This document shows positions 62,942 through 64,000 of a stretch of 64,000 nt of DNA, one piece after another (position 1 is the stretch's first letter; every line of letters begins with the position of its first letter). Location of the stretch: assembly GCF_020379485.1 (NCBI RefSeq), contig NC_063452.1, forward strand, positions 13,867,065-13,931,064, given 5' to 3'. The notes below the pieces were generated by a model. The model saw nothing but the letters and a program-made list of their open reading frames with translations, was not told where the DNA came from and did no database searches. This DNA is from Brassica napus (lineage: Eukaryota; Streptophyta; Magnoliopsida; Brassicales; Brassicaceae). The translations under genes and the position numbers were made by a program.

Positions 62942-64000
62942 ATGGAAGGAAACAACTTCAGCAAGCTAGTTACTGTCCCGGTTGCGTTGAAGGGTGGTTC
63001 AAACTACCTCTTGTGGTCTAGATTGGTGAAGACTGCCATTGGAAGGCTAGGGCTGTGGGGCCACATCACTGATGATGGTCTGAAGCCAGTGGCCAAAGAA
63101 ACTGAAGAAGGTGAAGAGGAAAATACTCTCACCAAAGCTGAAGCCAAGAAGTGGGTACAAGAAGACTTGATGGTGCTCTCCGTGCTGCAAGGATCTCTTG
63201 ATGTTCCTCTTCTTGAAGCTTACAGCTACTGTGAGACTCCCAAACACTTGTGGGAGACCCTCTCAAAGACGTTTGGAAACGTCTCCAACATCAGCCGTGT
63301 GTTTGAACTGAAGAGAGTCATTAACTCCATGAAGCAAGATGGAGGAGAGCTCACCAAACACATGGGAAAGTTTGGATCATTATGGTCTGTACTTGAAAGT
63401 CTAAGACCTAACACCACTGATCAAGCAGCTCTTATGGAAAGAAGAGAACAAGATCAAGTGTTTGGGTTGTTGATGACATTGGATCCTTGCTACAAGGATG
63501 TTATCAAACACATCTTGAGATCGCCTAACCTACCATCCATGGAGGAAGTATGCGCGCAACTTCAGAAGGAGGAGGGATCTCTTGGCCTGTTTGGAGGAAA
63601 GGGTGAGCTTACTATGGCTCATCAAGTTGAAGGAATGCAAGCAAACAAGGCTGCATACAGAGGCTCAAGAAGGAAGTATGAAAAGTATGAGGGGGGCTGT
63701 GAGCATTGCAAGAGGACCGATCACAAGAAGAGTGAGTGTTGGATCCTACATCCTCACCTCAGGCCACGCGGGGTCAACAGGGATAGGGAAGCAAAGGCTC
63801 ATCTTTCTGCTGAAGCAAATGGTGTTGGTTCATCCGGAGCTAGCTCAGGCGCTAAGGTGGGTGAAAGTGATGGTAGAGCCTTGGCGTCTCATCAACTGAT
63901 TGAAAAGGGTATGGATCAGGAGGTGTTCAAGAGATCTGGCCTTGAAGCCTTCTTCAAAGCTCTTAAGGAGTCTGGTAACACCCTCGGAAACACCCTTGGA
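62942..64000 (+). CDS. Copia gag(-pol), open to the window edge
   Basis: The start at 62942 gives MEGNNFSKLVTVPVALKGG. The frame is open for 353 codons and continues off the window. N-terminal DUF4219/UBN2-type Gag region (NYLLWSRLVKTAIGRLGLWGH, ETPKHLWETLSKTFGNVS, FELKRVINSMKQ, DPCYKDVIKHILRSP), then a zinc knuckle CEHCKRTDHKKSEC (residues 253-266; C-x2-C-x4-H-x4-C). Gag coats the element RNA in particles. No stop so far, unlike the Copia copy at 6.4 kb, so this element may be young; pol cannot be judged. Confidence 0.88.
   Translation, partial: MEGNNFSKLVTVPVALKGGSNYLLWSRLVKTAIGRLGLWGHITDDGLKPVAKETEEGEEENTLTKAEAKKWVQEDLMVLSVLQGSLDVPLLEAYSYCETPKHLWETLSKTFGNVSNISRVFELKRVINSMKQDGGELTKHMGKFGSLWSVLESLRPNTTDQAALMERREQDQVFGLLMTLDPCYKDVIKHILRSPNLPSMEEVCAQLQKEEGSLGLFGGKGELTMAHQVEGMQANKAAYRGSRRKYEKYEGGCEHCKRTDHKKSECWILHPHLRPRGVNRDREAKAHLSAEANGVGSSGASSGAKVGESDGRALASHQLIEKGMDQEVFKRSGLEAFFKALKESGNTLGNTLG

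Overview
The window reads as nuclear DNA of a crucifer (Brassicaceae), most likely Brassica or a close relative such as Raphanus. The grounds are the gene content (RPS5/RFL1-type CC-NB-LRR genes beside FMO GS-OX-type flavin monooxygenases, the family linked to glucosinolate S-oxygenation), AT-rich spacers, GT-AG introns, and CACTA, Helitron, hAT and Copia elements of crucifer type. From memory of Arabidopsis chromosome 1, an FMO gene (At1g12200) lies next to RFL1/RPS5, so this looks like an expanded and then decayed version of that block. No alignment was run.

Layout. 1-12 kb: three remnants of one CC-NB-LRR family (about 1.2-1.6 kb minus; 1.95-3.7 kb minus; 5.1-11.9 kb plus) around a gutted FMO fragment (3.9-4.2 kb) and a partial Gypsy-type LTR. 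The plus-strand NLR remnant is split by a Copia element (6.1-10.9 kb) with 285-bp LTRs and a 5-bp target duplication. 12.9-25.6 kb: a retroelement leader invaded by a Harbinger-like MITE, an hAT element (itself holding a telomere-repeat foldback element) and an 8.0-kb CACTA element, each with matching target-site duplications. 25.9-27.8 kb: a Helitron. 27.9-33.6 kb: two tandem minus-strand FMO GS-OX-like genes, the left one broken, the right one apparently intact (448 aa). 34.2-40.9 kb: a Helitron belt, one member with an RPA-like remnant and a tRNA-like unit. 40.9-42.4 kb: a near-perfect 433-bp tandem duplication carrying the tail of an F-box-type protein. 43.6-51.4 kb: a second CACTA element on the minus strand. 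54.1-59.4 kb: a LINE whose 5' part is inverted in the way twin priming produces. 62-64 kb: a Helitron end, then the start of a Copia element with an open gag running off the window.

How it works together. The only host gene that looks able to make a normal protein is the FMO at 31027-33582. The best element genes are the CACTA-2 TNP1-like gene (seven exons, with a start codon apparently split by an intron) and the Copia gag at the right edge. Both CACTA elements share one plan: the TNP2-like transposase gene first, then a block of terminal-type motifs, then the TNP1-like gene. Their motif spelling differs. In both, the TNP2 gene is broken. I found no CRISPR array, no functional RNA gene, and no system that is clearly new. 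The best second looks are the twin-primed LINE, the split start codon, the divergent CACTA motif codes, the opposed NLR remnants and the FMO intron difference.
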